Assembly: GCF_900104685.1 (NCBI RefSeq)
Contig: NZ_LT629755.1
Span: 744,001 to 808,000, forward strand
Direction: 5' to 3'
Source of the DNA: Agromyces flavus
Lineage (GTDB): Bacteria > Actinomycetota > Actinomycetes > Actinomycetales > Microbacteriaceae
Length of the DNA stretch: 64,000 nucleotides
Shown here: in pieces, positions 27,113 through 36,684 of the stretch
Numbering within the stretch: position 1 is the first letter of the stretch
Layout of the letters: each line of letters opens with the position of its first letter
Notes under the pieces: model-generated
The model's database searches: none
Told to the model about the DNA's origin: nothing
Seen by the model: the letters and a program-made list of their open reading frames with translations, nothing else
Made by a program: the position numbers and the translations under genes

Positions 27113-28311
27113 GGGTGCCCATCCCCGAGCTCGCCGGCCGCGGCCGCGGCGCGCAGCGCACCGCGCGCGATCTTTCCGGAGTCCGTCCGTGGAAGCTCTT
27201 GGACGAACCAGCGGCGAGGCAGCTCGACGGGGGAGAACTCGGCCCGAGCGGCAGCGACGACGGATTCGAGCGAGACGCCGTCGTCGAGCTCGAGGATCGC
27301 CGCGATGCGCTCGCCGAGCAGCTCGTGCGGTTCGCCGATGACGGCAGCGGCGCGGACACCGGCGATCGCGTCGAGACGGGCCTCGAGCGACTCGGCGGGC
27401 ACGGTCGCGCCCGCCGTCGTGATCGCCGCATCCCCGCGCCCGAGTACCCGGATGCCGCCGTCGGCGGCGCGCTCCGCCAAGTCGCCCACCGTCGCGAAGC
27501 CGCGGTCGTCGCGTCGCATCTCGCCGCCGACCACGTCGAGCGCGAGGTACGGCGACCGCGCCCAGAGTTCGTCGCCGCCGGCACTCCGGCGGAGCTCCAC
27601 GTCGACGCCGGGGAACGCGCTGAGCGAGCCGCCCGATCCGGCGAGCACGAACGACAGCTCGGCTGCGCCGTAGTACTCCGTCAGGCGGATGTCGCGTTCC
27701 GCGACCCGTGCGCGCAACCGATCGTCCATGGCGGCCCCCGCCACGATCGCGGCGCGCGGCGCGTCGGGACGCTCGAGCAGTCGCGCGAAGCGCGTGGGCG
27801 TCGCATGCACGACGGACGCGCCATCCAGCCGGTCGGTGGCGATCGCGCCGAGCCAGAGGGCGTGGAGCACCGCGTAGAGGTGCATCGACACGTGCAGCGG
27901 TCCGGTCACGGCGACGCGGTCCGCGGGCCCGACGTCCGCGAGCTGCGCGAGCGGCCCGGCGGACGCGAGCCAGGAGGCGCTCGTGCGTGCGATGAGGCGG
28001 GGCGGCTCGCCGTGCCGAGCGGTCGAGCCGGACGTCGTCAACGCGAGCTCGGCGCCATCCGGCAGGGCGTCGGCGACGCGATCGGCGTCAGCCTGGTCGG
28101 CACCGACGACCACCGGGCGGCCGCGCGCGAGGCACGCGAGCACGGTCACGACCAGGTCGACGGCATCGGTCCCCACGGGACATCCGACCGGACCTCTGCC
28201 CGACGGCAGCACGGCCGCGTCGACCGCACGAGCGAGCTCGCCGAAGCGCACGGCGTCGCCGCCGAACGCCAGGGCGACCCGCTCGTCGCGGCCGCGCAGC
28301 CAGTCGCTCAT
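27109..28311 (-). CDS. Short AMP-dependent acyl-CoA ligase (MenE-like size)
   Basis: 400 residues, shorter than the usual 500-550. Adenylation motifs: P-loop-like LTTSGSTARHGEPPRL (the usual Thr-Gly after SGST is altered), TEYYGAAELSF (A5), GDLAERAADGGIRVLGR (A7/A8) and catalytic Lys in LPRTDSGKIARGAL (A10). Activates an unknown carboxylic acid to its CoA ester. ATG 28311 overlaps the bioY stop (ATGA). Position inside a biotin transporter operon suggests an organic acid related to biotin metabolism; pimelate is a guess. Confidence 0.82.
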   Translation of the reverse strand: MSDWLRGRDERVALAFGGDAVRFGELARAVDAAVLPSGRGPVGCPVGTDAVDLVVTVLACLARGRPVVVGADQADADRVADALPDGAELALTTSGSTARHGEPPRLIARTSASWLASAGPLAQLADVGPADRVAVTGPLHVSMHLYAVLHALWLGAIATDRLDGASVVHATPTRFARLLERPDAPRAAIVAGAAMDDRLRARVAERDIRLTEYYGAAELSFVLAGSGGSLSAFPGVDVELRRSAGGDELWARSPYLALDVVGGEMRRDDRGFATVGDLAERAADGGIRVLGRGDAAITTAGATVPAESLEARLDAIAGVRAAAVIGEPHELLGERIAAILELDDGVSLESVVAAARAEFSPVELPRRWFVQELPRTDSGKIARGALRAAAAAGELGDGHP

Positions 28312-28951
28312 GCGTCGCGCTGCTCCACCGCGCGGCGCCACGGCCACGGCGCCGGCTCGATGAGGCCGGGCGACGCGCGGTGCACGCCCTTGGCGACCAG
28401 CACGGTCACCACGACCTTCAGCAGGTCGCCGGGGAGGAACACGGCCGCACCGACGAGCGCGACCGTCAGCGGAGTGCCCGTGATCGCCGCGAACACCGGC
28501 ACGCCGACGAGGTAGATGACGACGATGCCCCGAACGCGGTCGCGGCGAGCGCCGGCAGGACCCGGTAGCGGGGCAGGAGGCGGGCCGTCAGCCAGCCGAT
28601 GACGAACGCGCCGAGCACCCAGCCGATCAGGTAGCCCACCGAGGGCCCCACGAACACGGCGATGCCGCCGCGGCCGCCGGCGAGCAGCGGCAGGCCGGCG
28701 GCCACGAGCGCGAGCAGCAGCACGACGGAGAGCGCACCTTTGCGCGCCCCGAGGATCGCGCCGGCGAGCATGACCCCGAGCGTCTGGAACGTGATGGGCA
28801 CCGCCATGCCGCCGATCGACAATGCGCCGGGCAGTCCGAGCGCGGCGATGAGGGCGGCGAACACCGCGATCTGGGCGAGGTCGCGAGCGGAGGTGCGGGC
28901 GCGGCTGCGCGCCGGCGCGGAGGCGGGCGCGGGGGACTGGGTGGCGGTCAT
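28308..28951 (-). pseudogene. bioY: bioY, biotin ECF substrate-binding protein with one-base frameshift
   Basis: N-terminal part (from ATG 28951) reads as BioY: LAQIAVFAALIAALGLPGALS, VPITFQTLGVMLAGAILGARKGALSVVLLLALVAAGLPLLAGGRGG, PSVGYLIGWVLGAFVIGW. After LPALAATAFG the frame runs into Ser-rich nonsense, while the -1 frame supplies the correct end (IVVIYLVGVPVFAAITGTPL ... FLPGDLLKVVVTVLVAKGV). One missing G in the run at 28528-28531 explains it. With it restored the gene is 645 bp (214 residues), normal for BioY. Either a real mutation inactivating biotin uptake or a homopolymer sequencing error. Confidence 0.85.
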
Positions 28952-28994
28952 GCGGTTCCCGTCGATCGGCGTGGTGGGCGATCAGCCCACGATC

Positions 28995-29000
28995 ACGCTA
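28995..29000 (-). promoter_or_regulatory. -10 hexamer TAGCGT of the bioY operon
   Basis: TAGCGT read on the minus strand, 43 nt before the bioY ATG. The leader contains a small GTGGGC/GCCCAC hairpin (28974-28990) and a GGGAACC ribosome site. Confidence 0.45.
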
Positions 29001-29094
29001 CGAACGGCGGCGGGGGAGCCGCTCGAAATCGCCGTACAAGAATCGACGCCCGAATTTGGAGTGCCGGGTCGCGCCCGACACGGCCGGAGGCCGG

Positions 29095-29538
29095 TCAGGC
29101 GGCGCGCGCGACCTCGATCGCGTCGGCCTCGGCGGGCCGGGGCGCGTCGGTCTCGTCGATCGCGTCCTCGTCGGCGCCGAGGTCGACCGGGTCGGCCCAC
29201 ATGACGAGCGGCGCCGGCGACCAGCTCAGCGCGAGGGATGCCTCCTCCGCGGGCACCACGACGGCGACCTGCTCGCGCTCCTCGAGGATCGCGCGCGTGA
29301 CCTCGGCCGCGATCTGGTGCGTGAGCATGGCCTGGAAGATGCGGTCGGAGTCGTCGGCGGTGCGGCGGACGAGCGCCCACTGGCCGTCGGGGCCGATGAA
29401 CCGGGAGAGCCTGGCGTTGACGAGCTCGAAGATGTGCTCGCCGCGGAGGTCGGCCGCCGTCGCGCGGGGCGACGGAGCGGCAGCGGTGTGGGCGGCGGCT
29501 TGGGCGGCGAGCCGGGCGCGGCGCCAGCGGCGGAACAT
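29095..29538 (-). CDS. Hypothetical protein
   Basis: 147 residues, no known domain. A basic N-terminus (MFRRWRRARLAAQ) leads into an alpha/beta region (RGEHIFELVNARLSRFIGPDGQWALVRRTADDSDRIFQAMLTHQIAAEVTRAI) and an acidic C-terminus. ATG 29538 has GAGAGGA 5 nt upstream, which together with strong third-position GC supports translation. Stands alone between the bioY promoter and a small membrane-protein gene. Confidence 0.65.
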   Translation of the reverse strand: MFRRWRRARLAAQAAAHTAAAPSPRATAADLRGEHIFELVNARLSRFIGPDGQWALVRRTADDSDRIFQAMLTHQIAAEVTRAILEEREQVAVVVPAEEASLALSWSPAPLVMWADPVDLGADEDAIDETDAPRPAEADAIEVARAA

Positions 29539-29655
29539 CGGTGTCCTCTCGGTCGGGCGCTCGGGTCGCGGACTCGTCGCGGACTCGGCAGCGGGTGGTC
29601 TTCACCAGTGTCCGGCACGCGCGGCGCGATGCCGGAGCGGACACGCCGCCCGGCG

Positions 29656-29844
29656 CTACTCCGCCAGTTCGCGGCGCTTCTGCTCGTCGGCGACCGTGCC
29701 CAGCGCGATCGCGAACGTCGCCGCCCAGGAGACCCACATGAGCAGGAGCCTCCAGTCGCGCGGACCCGCGGTCGTGGCGCGGATCACGCCGACCGCGCTG
29801 AAGATCGAGCTCAGGACCGCCGTACTGAAGAGGTACTTGCGCAT
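29656..29844 (-). CDS. Small two-helix membrane protein
   Basis: 62 residues: MRKYLFSTAVLSSIFSAVGVIRA, a loop, then LLLMWVSWAATFAIALGTVA and a charged tail. Two membrane helices, no signature. TAGCGT (ACGCTA on the plus strand, 29851-29856) ends 6 nt before the ATG, so the gene is probably leaderless. Divergent from tetR across 122 bp. Confidence 0.65.
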   Translation of the reverse strand: MRKYLFSTAVLSSIFSAVGVIRATTAGPRDWRLLLMWVSWAATFAIALGTVADEQKRRELAE

Positions 29845-29919
29845 GCCGCAACGCTACCGCCCGGCATGCGGCACCGGCGACCGGTTGACAGCGCGCGGCT
29901 GGGAGAACGCCGCGAAGGC

Positions 29920-29952
29920 TGACCGATCGTGCAGGATCTGACCGATCGGTCA
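29920..29952. promoter_or_regulatory. TetR operator: palindrome TGACCGATCGGTCA plus a half-copy
   Basis: A perfect 14-bp palindrome at 29939-29952, preceded 19 bp upstream by TGACCGATCG (29920-29929). They overlap the spacer of the promoter whose -10 TACGCT (29955-29960) ends 6 nt before the tetR ATG, so binding would repress the operon. Confidence 0.75.
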
Positions 29953-29966
29953 AGTACGCTCGTCGC

Positions 29967-30551
29967 ATGCCCACCGACGTCAAGCCCTCGTCGCGCGTGC
30001 GCGCCGCCGAGGAACTCAAGCAGGCCGCACTCGAGCAGTTCGCGACCGTCGGGTTCGCGGCATCCTCGCTGCAGCACATCGCCGATGGAGCCGGCTACTC
30101 CAAGTCCAGCGTCCTCTACCACTACGCCTCCAAGGAGGCCCTGCTCGAGGCCGCCATCGAGCCGGCCGTGGCCGAGTTCGAGGCGGTCCTCGACGAGTAC
30201 CTCGGAGGGAGCGGCCCCGAGCGACGCCGCGTACTGGTCGACCGCATCGTCGACCTCCTCCTGGTTCACCGCGAGGCCGTGCACGTGTTCCTCATCCAGG
30301 GTCCGAGCCTCTCCGAGCTGCCGATCATCGCGCGCGCCAACACGTCGGTCCGTCGGCTCGCCGCGGCCATGTGCGAGCCACGCGAGAGCGTCGCCGACCA
30401 GGTGCGGCTCGGCATCGCGCTCGGCGGCGCCGCATTCCTGCTCACCGCCGGACGCACCTTCACCGACGAGGAACTGCGGCCCGCCGACGAGGAGCTCTAC
30501 GCCGCCCTCCACGACGTGGTGGGCGAACTGCTCGCTCCCACTGCCGCCTGA
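29967..30551 (+). CDS. TetR-family regulator
   Basis: 194 residues. N-terminal HTH: ELKQAALEQFATVGFAASSLQHIADGAGYSKSSVLYHYASKEALLEA, then a ligand-binding helical domain. First gene of an operon with an MMPL exporter and a YhgE/Pip protein; the palindrome immediately upstream is the obvious operator, so it should repress its own operon until an inducer is bound. Leaderless start predicted (TACGCT, 6 nt). Confidence 0.92.
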   Translation: MPTDVKPSSRVRAAEELKQAALEQFATVGFAASSLQHIADGAGYSKSSVLYHYASKEALLEAAIEPAVAEFEAVLDEYLGGSGPERRRVLVDRIVDLLLVHREAVHVFLIQGPSLSELPIIARANTSVRRLAAAMCEPRESVADQVRLGIALGGAAFLLTAGRTFTDEELRPADEELYAALHDVVGELLAPTAA

Positions 30552-30581
30552 CCCGACGCCGCCCCCACCGAGAGAGAACCC

Positions 30582-33473
30582 GTGGCCCTCTTCCTGCACC
30601 GCATCGGACGCGCCGCCTTCCGTCGCGCCTGGATCGTCATCATCGCCTGGGCGGTCGCGCTCGGCGCCCTGCTCGGCCTCGGCATCGGCCTGGGCGGCCA
30701 GCTCCAGGAGTCGTACGCCATCCCCGGCACCGAGTCGCAGGACGCGATCGACCAGCTCGCGGCGGTCTTCCCGCAGACGGCCGGCGCCTCCGCCAAGGCG
30801 GTCGTCGAGGTGCCCGACGGCGAGTCCGTCGAGGACGACCGGTATCGCGACGCCATCGAGGCGATGGAGTCCGACCTCGAGGACGTCGAGGGCGTCTCGA
30901 ACGTGCTCGGACCGTTCGACGAGTACGCGGGCGACCAGGTCTCGAGCGACGAGCGCACCGCCTACATCCAGGTGCAGTTCGACGGCCCGACCACCGACGT
31001 GACGCAGGAGTCCATCGACGCCGTGCTGGCCACGGGCGAGGCGGGTCGCGACGCCGGCATGACGGTCGCCTTCGGCGGCGAGGTCTTCCAGGACACCACG
31101 TTCGGCCTGACCATCACCGAGGCGTTCGGCGTGCTGTTCGCGGGCGTCGTGCTGCTCATCACCTTCGGCTCGCTGCTCGCGGCCGGGATGCCGCTGCTCA
31201 CCGCGCTGCTCGGCGTCGCCGCGACCTTCGGCGGCATCTCGCTCGTCGCGGCGTTCGCGCCTGTCTCGAGCACCGCACCCATGCTCGCCGTCATGATCGG
31301 CCTGGCCGTCGGCATCGACTACGCGCTGTTCATCCTGTCGCGTCACCGCACCCAGCTCGCCCGGGGCATGGATCCGGAGGAGAGCACCGCCGAAGCGGTC
31401 GCCACCGCCGGCGGCGCCGTCGTCTTCGCCGGCCTCACGGTCATCATCGCGCTGCTCGGCCTGCTCGTCGTCGGCATCCCGTTCCTCAGCGTCATGGGCG
31501 TCGCCGCCGCGTTCGCCGTGCTCATCGCCGTCATCGGCGCCACCACGCTGCTGCCCGCGCTGCTCGGCCTCGCGAAGGGTCGGCTCGCGCCCAAGCCGGG
31601 CAGCCGTGCGCACCGCCGCGGCGTCGCGCACGACGAGGGCGGTCGTCCGACGCTCGGCCGCCGCTGGGTCGACACGGTCCTCAAGGCGCCGGTCGTGTTC
31701 GTGCTGCTCGTCGTCGGCCTGCTCGGCGCCGCGGCGATCCCGGCCGCGAGCCTCGACCTGAACCTGCCCGGCGGCCAGGGCGAGGCCGGCTCGAGCCAGC
31801 GCGAGGCCTACGACATGATCGCGGCCGGTTTCGGCGAGGGCTACAACGGCCCGCTCATCGTCACGGTCGACATCACGCAGACGACCGACATCTTCGAGGA
31901 CCTCGACGCGATCGGCGCGCGACTCGCCCAGGTCGACGGCGTGGCCTACGTGGGCGACGGCCTGCCCAACGAGACCGTCGACACCGCGATCATCCAGGTG
32001 GTCCCCGACAGCGCGCCGACCGACCCTGAGACCAAGCAGGTCGTGCAGGACATCCGGGACCTCGAGGACGAGATCGTCGACGAGTTCGGCACGCCGATCG
32101 CCGTCACCGGCTACACCGCCGTGTCGATCGACATCTCGCAGCGACTCACCGACGCGCTCATCCCGTTCGCGCTCATCGTCGTCGGGCTCTCGATCATCCT
32201 GCTGCTCATCGTCTTCCGCTCGGTGTTCGTGCCGATCAAGGCGGCGCTCGGCTTCCTGCTCTCGGCGTTCGGCGCGATCGGCGTGACGGTCGCCGTCTTC
32301 CAGTGGGGATGGCTCGCCGACCTCATGCACGTCGAGCCGGGGCCCATCCTGAGCTTCCTGCCGATCCTGCTCATGGCCGTGCTGTTCGGCCTCGCGATGG
32401 ACTACGAGGTGTTCCTCGTCTCGGGCATGCGCGAGGAGTACGTCAAGACGAAGGAGCCGCGCAGCTCGATCGTGCACGGCTTCCAGCATGCGGCGCGCGT
32501 CGTCACGGCCGCGGCGCTCATCATGTTCTTCGTCTTCTTCGCGTTCGTGCCCGAGGGCACCGGCGTGATCAAGGGCATCGCGTTCGCACTCGCGATCGGC
32601 GTGGCATTCGACGCGTTCCTCGTGCGCATGACGCTCGTGCCCGCCGCGATGGCCCTCGCCGGGCGCGGCGCCTGGTGGCTGCCGAAGTGGCTCGCTCGCA
32701 TCCTGCCCGACGTCGACATCGAGGGCGAGGGGCTTCGCGCCCATCTCGCCGAGTCCGAGTGGGCTGCGGCGCGCGACGCCGACGTGCTCGCCGAGGACCT
32801 CCTCGTCGGCGACCCGGCCGAGCCGATCGGGCCGCTCTCGATCGAGCTCCCTCGGGGCGGCGCGCTCGTGGTCCGCGGTCGGCCCGCCGAGCGCAGGATG
32901 CTCGCCGCGACGCTCGCCGGGCGGGTGCTGCCCGCGGGCGGCCGGCTCGCCGTGCTCGGGCTTCCGCTGCCCACCGACGCGGGCGCCGTCATGCAGCGCG
33001 TGGCGATCACCGACGGCACGGCGGATGGCGCGGCCGCGGGCACCGCGGGCGAGCTCATCGCCGCCCGCATCGACGCGACCCGAGCCTGGTACCGCCTGGA
33101 CTCGACCCGGTCCGCGACGGACGCCGCGCTCCGCCGCGTCGCCGAAGCGCGGACCGCGTCCGCCGACCCCCTCGCGCTGCGTACGCGCGCGATCGACCCC
33201 GACACCCCGGTGGACGAGCTCGACCCGCTGGATCGGCTCCTCGTGTCGGTGGCCGCCGCGCTCGCCGAGCGCCCCCGCGCCGTCGTCGTCGACCTCGACG
33301 GCGCCGGCGGCGATCGGGCGTGGCCCGCCCTCGCCCGCTTGGTCCCGGCCGGCGTGGTGCTCGTCGCGACGGCACCGGCCGGCGCCGACCTCGCCCCCGC
33401 TCGCGCGGCCCTCGACGGCCGCGGCATCCGCTCGCTCGATCTCGTGACCCGCCCGCTGGAGGCACGCCGATGA
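30582..33473 (+). CDS. MMPL-family RND transporter fused to a degenerate ABC-ATPase-like domain
   Basis: 963 residues. Residues 1 to about 700 are an MMPL exporter: helix 1 (WIVIIAWAVALGALLGLGIGLGG), two periplasmic loops, two clusters of helices, and the conserved GIDYALFILSRHR and FGLAMDYEVFLVSGMREEY motifs with proton-relay Asp-Tyr pairs. After GAWWLPKW a cytoplasmic segment (about 730-963) looks like an ABC ATPase that lost its active site: GGALVVRGRPAERRMLAATLAG stands where Walker A should be, and LAERPRAVVVDLDGAGG where Walker B should be. GTG start with GAGAGA upstream. Overlaps the next gene by ATGA. Confidence 0.88.
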   Translation: MALFLHRIGRAAFRRAWIVIIAWAVALGALLGLGIGLGGQLQESYAIPGTESQDAIDQLAAVFPQTAGASAKAVVEVPDGESVEDDRYRDAIEAMESDLEDVEGVSNVLGPFDEYAGDQVSSDERTAYIQVQFDGPTTDVTQESIDAVLATGEAGRDAGMTVAFGGEVFQDTTFGLTITEAFGVLFAGVVLLITFGSLLAAGMPLLTALLGVAATFGGISLVAAFAPVSSTAPMLAVMIGLAVGIDYALFILSRHRTQLARGMDPEESTAEAVATAGGAVVFAGLTVIIALLGLLVVGIPFLSVMGVAAAFAVLIAVIGATTLLPALLGLAKGRLAPKPGSRAHRRGVAHDEGGRPTLGRRWVDTVLKAPVVFVLLVVGLLGAAAIPAASLDLNLPGGQGEAGSSQREAYDMIAAGFGEGYNGPLIVTVDITQTTDIFEDLDAIGARLAQVDGVAYVGDGLPNETVDTAIIQVVPDSAPTDPETKQVVQDIRDLEDEIVDEFGTPIAVTGYTAVSIDISQRLTDALIPFALIVVGLSIILLLIVFRSVFVPIKAALGFLLSAFGAIGVTVAVFQWGWLADLMHVEPGPILSFLPILLMAVLFGLAMDYEVFLVSGMREEYVKTKEPRSSIVHGFQHAARVVTAAALIMFFVFFAFVPEGTGVIKGIAFALAIGVAFDAFLVRMTLVPAAMALAGRGAWWLPKWLARILPDVDIEGEGLRAHLAESEWAAARDADVLAEDLLVGDPAEPIGPLSIELPRGGALVVRGRPAERRMLAATLAGRVLPAGGRLAVLGLPLPTDAGAVMQRVAITDGTADGAAAGTAGELIAARIDATRAWYRLDSTRSATDAALRRVAEARTASADPLALRTRAIDPDTPVDELDPLDRLLVSVAAALAERPRAVVVDLDGAGGDRAWPALARLVPAGVVLVATAPAGADLAPARAALDGRGIRSLDLVTRPLEARR

Positions 33474-35701
33474 CCCGCACCGACCCGACCCCCGCCCGCC
33501 GCCGCGGGCGGCGCGCCGCACTGCTCGCCGTCGTGACCGCCGTGCCGCTGGCCGTCGCCGGCCTCGTCGCCGGCGCGATCGGCGGTGCCGACGAGCGACT
33601 CGACGCCATCCCCGCGATCGTGGTGAACAACGACGAGATGGTGACGATGACCACGCCCGACGGTGAGGAGCAGCCCGTGCTCGCCGGCCGGCAGCTCGTC
33701 ACCGAGTTGACGGGCGACGGCCAGACGGGCTTCGACTGGACCATCTCGAACGACGAGGAGGCCGCGGACGCGCTCGCCGCCGGCGACGCGTACGCGGTGC
33801 TCACCATCCCGCCGGACTTCTCGGAGTCGGTGACTTCGCTCTCCGGCGACGCGCCCACCACCGCCTCGCTCGACATCCGCACCGATGACGCGCACGGATA
33901 CCTCGCGGGCGTGGTCGGCAGCGCGGTCGGCGATGCCGTCGCGACGGCCTTCGGCAACGAGCTGACGACGCAGTACCTCGAGGGCCTCTACGGCAACCTC
34001 GTCACCGTCGGCGGGTCGCTCGGCGACGCGGCCGACGGCGCCGGGCAGCTCGCCGACGGCGCCGACTCCCTCTCGACGGGCCTCGACCAGCTCGCGAGCG
34101 GACTCGGCTCAGCGGCGGCCGGAACGAGCCAGGCTGCCGACGGCGCCTCCGCCTACGCGTCGGGCATCGACCAGTACACGGCCGGCGTGGAGCAACTCGC
34201 CGGCGGTGTCGCGACGCTCGACCAGCAGGCGGCCGCGCTCGACGGCATCACCTCGGGCGTCGCTCAGTACGTGGGCGGCGTCGAGGCAGCCGGGACCGGC
34301 ATCGACGGCGGGATCGCGAAGTACGTCGGTGGGGTCCGCGCCGCGGGATCCGGGGTCGATTCGGGCATCGGCAGCTACGTCGACGGCATCGACACCGCGG
34401 GTGACGGCATCACCGCCGGAACCGGCGAGTACGTCGGGAACGTGGCGGCACTCGCCGACGCCGCCGACGACCTCGCCGCGTCGATCCCCGCGCTGATCCA
34501 GGCCGACCCCACCGGTGCCGCCGCCCAGGCGGCGATCGAGGCCTATGCCGCGCAGGCGCACGCGCTCGCCGACGGCGGCGACACCCTCGTCGCGGAGACC
34601 GGCGGGGCCTTCACCCAGCTCGTCGAGGGCGGCGACGCCCTCCAAGCCGGCACCGCGGACGCCTTCAGCCAGCTCGGCGCCGGCGGCGACGCGCTCCGGG
34701 CGGGTACGGCGGATGCCTTCGCCCAACTCGTGGCCGGGGGCCGACAGCTCGTGGCCGGGACGGGATCGGGTGTCGACGGGCTCCAGTCGGGCATCTCGCA
34801 GCTCTCGGACGGCGCGAACCAGGCGGCGGCAGGTTCGCCGCAGATCCGCGACGGCGCAACGGGCATCGCGACCGGCGTGAGCGGCATCGCGAACGGTCTG
34901 ACGCGGCTCGAGGCGGGCGCCTCGGCTTCGGCGGATGGCGCGTCCGAGCTCGCGGGCGGCACGCAGGAGCTCGCCGACGGCCTCGCCGAGGGCGCCGAGG
35001 GCACCTCGTCGCTGAGCGACCTCGACCCCGAGGAGACCGCGGGCGTCGTGGCCGATCCCGTCGTGGCGGAGGCCACGCGCGACCACGAGATCGACTCGGT
35101 CGGGCAGGTCGTGGCGATGCTGCTCGGGCCGATCGGACTCTGGCTCGGCGCCATGGCGCTGTTCCTCGTGTTCCGGCCGTTCACGCGCGAGGCGCTGGCC
35201 AGCACTGCGCCCACCGGTCGGCTCGTCGCGCGGACGCTCTTCCGCGGCTCGCTCGTCGGGCTCGTGCAGGCCGCCGCGGTCGTCGTGCTCATGCACACGG
35301 CGCTCGGCGTCGACTGGGCGCTGCTGCCGCAGACGCTCGCCTGCTCAGCGCTCCTGGCGGTCGCCTTCACGGCCGTGCACGCGTTCCTCAGCGCCTGGCT
35401 CGGGCGGGCCGGCACGATCGTGTCGCTCGTGCTCGTGGTGCTGCAGCTCGCGGCATCCGGGGGCCTCTACCCGCTCGAGATCGTGAGCGGTCCCTACCAG
35501 GCGATCAGCCCGTTCCTCCCGCTCACCTGGGCGGTGCAGGGCATGCAGCACATCGTCTCGGGTGCCGGTGGACCCGCGGTCTGGGCCGCGGCCGGGGTCA
35601 CGGCGCTGTTCGCGGTGCTCGGCGCGGTGGGCACGGCGTTCGTCGTCGGCCGGCGCCGTGCCATCCGGCCCGCGGCGAGGCTCGCCGCGCAGCCGGCCTG
35701 A
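33470..35701 (+). CDS. YhgE/Pip-type membrane protein
   Basis: 743 residues with the YhgE/Pip plan: helix 1 near residues 17-38, an external domain ([24 protein letters not shown]), a long stretch of repeated Gly/Ala/Asp heptad-like units ([59 protein letters not shown]), and five C-terminal helices of ABC-2 type ([23 protein letters not shown] onward). Related proteins are phage-receptor or export-linked. Overlaps the MMPL gene by ATGA, so it is coupled to it. Likely part of one export machine controlled by the TetR protein. Confidence 0.85.
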   Translation: MTRTDPTPARRRGRRAALLAVVTAVPLAVAGLVAGAIGGADERLDAIPAIVVNNDEMVTMTTPDGEEQPVLAGRQLVTELTGDGQTGFDWTISNDEEAADALAAGDAYAVLTIPPDFSESVTSLSGDAPTTASLDIRTDDAHGYLAGVVGSAVGDAVATAFGNELTTQYLEGLYGNLVTVGGSLGDAADGAGQLADGADSLSTGLDQLASGLGSAAAGTSQAADGASAYASGIDQYTAGVEQLAGGVATLDQQAAALDGITSGVAQYVGGVEAAGTGIDGGIAKYVGGVRAAGSGVDSGIGSYVDGIDTAGDGITAGTGEYVGNVAALADAADDLAASIPALIQADPTGAAAQAAIEAYAAQAHALADGGDTLVAETGGAFTQLVEGGDALQAGTADAFSQLGAGGDALRAGTADAFAQLVAGGRQLVAGTGSGVDGLQSGISQLSDGANQAAAGSPQIRDGATGIATGVSGIANGLTRLEAGASASADGASELAGGTQELADGLAEGAEGTSSLSDLDPEETAGVVADPVVAEATRDHEIDSVGQVVAMLLGPIGLWLGAMALFLVFRPFTREALASTAPTGRLVARTLFRGSLVGLVQAAAVVVLMHTALGVDWALLPQTLACSALLAVAFTAVHAFLSAWLGRAGTIVSLVLVVLQLAASGGLYPLEIVSGPYQAISPFLPLTWAVQGMQHIVSGAGGPAVWAAAGVTALFAVLGAVGTAFVVGRRRAIRPAARLAAQPA

Positions 35702-35726
35702 GCCCGGAGCGCCGGCCGCGCGCGAA

Positions 35727-36587
35727 TCAGCCCTGGCGGCCGGGCAGGATCGCGTCGATCGCTCGCCGGAGCGGCGACTCGTGCGCGGGGGAGTCGATCG
35801 TCGCGGTGTGATCGCGGGCGAAGGCGACGGTCTCGCGGAGCATGTCGAGCCGTTCGCCCTCGGACTTCGCCTTCCGGGTGTTGATCTCGGCGACGACGGA
35901 GCCGTCCCAGCCGCGGTCGGTGAGCATCCGCAGCGTCTCGGCGACCGGCTCGCGGCCGTACCCCGGAAGCAGGTGCTCGTCGAAGATCTGGCCTTCGCCG
36001 ATCGCGCCGGACCCGTCGCAGAGGTGCACGTGGCGCAGGCGATCGCCCAGGTCCTCGGCATACTGCAGGCTGTTGACGCCCGACAGCGCGGCGTGCGAGA
36101 AGTCGAGCGTGACGGCGTCGCAGTCCATGTCGCGAGGATCCCAGCCCGGCATGTACGCCTTCATGTTCCGGCCGGCGGCACGCCACGGGAACATGTTCTC
36201 GACCGCGATCTCGACGCCGTGCTCGGCGGACAGGTCGCGGACGATCGAGAGGAACTCGAGCGCGTAGCTCGCCTGCCAGCGGAAGGGCGGGTGGACCACG
36301 ACGGTGTCGGCGCCGACGGCCTTCGTGAGCTCGGCGGTGCGCGCGAGCTTCACCCGTGGGTCGCGGCCCCACACGAAGTGCGTCAGGAGCAGGACGGGTG
36401 CGTGGATCGAGAGGATCGGCAGGTCCCAGCGCTCGGCCATCTCGACGAGGCCGTCGGCCTGCTGCGTGGTGACTTCCTGGGTCACCATGATCTCGATGCC
36501 GTCGAACCCGGCCTCCTTCGCGAGACGGAAGGCATGCTCGGGTTCGAGTGGATACACGCAGGTGGTGCTCATACCGATGCGGATCAT
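35727..36587 (-). CDS. Sugar phosphate isomerase/epimerase-like TIM barrel (AP endonuclease family 2 fold)
   Basis: 286 residues. Barrel motifs: [46 protein letters not shown] (Glu ligand), DFSHAALSG (Asp/His ligand), [10 protein letters not shown] (His ligand) and [13 protein letters not shown]. The metal site is complete. Such proteins isomerise sugars or cleave inositol derivatives; specificity unknown. ATG 36587 has AGTCTA (TAGACT on the minus strand) ending 9 nt upstream. Convergent with the YhgE gene and divergent from the trehalose gene. Confidence 0.83.
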   Translation of the reverse strand: MIRIGMSTTCVYPLEPEHAFRLAKEAGFDGIEIMVTQEVTTQQADGLVEMAERWDLPILSIHAPVLLLTHFVWGRDPRVKLARTAELTKAVGADTVVVHPPFRWQASYALEFLSIVRDLSAEHGVEIAVENMFPWRAAGRNMKAYMPGWDPRDMDCDAVTLDFSHAALSGVNSLQYAEDLGDRLRHVHLCDGSGAIGEGQIFDEHLLPGYGREPVAETLRMLTDRGWDGSVVAEINTRKAKSEGERLDMLRETVAFARDHTATIDSPAHESPLRRAIDAILPGRQG

Positions 36588-36596
36588 GGGGTTCGC

Positions 36597-36602
36597 AGTC
36601 TA
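36597..36602 (-). promoter_or_regulatory. -10 hexamer TAGACT of the TIM-barrel isomerase gene
   Basis: TAGACT on the minus strand, 9 nt before ATG 36587. Confidence 0.55.
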
Positions 36603-36643
36603 GCCCGGAACGCTGGACACGGGGTGGGACCTGTGGGGACTGT

Positions 36644-36649
36644 TAGCCT
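36644..36649 (+). promoter_or_regulatory. -10 hexamer TAGCCT of the trehalose gene
   Basis: 36 nt before GTG 36685; unlike the leaderless genes, this leader contains a GAGGAGG ribosome site. Confidence 0.5.
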
Positions 36650-36684
36650 GAAACGCGAGCCGTCCGCGAGGAGGACCCGACGCC

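Noticed and set aside
28308..28502. Separate small membrane protein gene downstream of bioY
   Set aside because: It is the C-terminal end of BioY in the shifted frame; one added G joins the two parts.
29811..33521. Very long minus-strand open frame opposite the MMPL gene (over 1,200 codons)
   Set aside because: Composition is Arg/Asp/Glu/His-rich nonsense produced by reading the complement of a high-GC gene; no domain; the plus strand has a clear MMPL protein.
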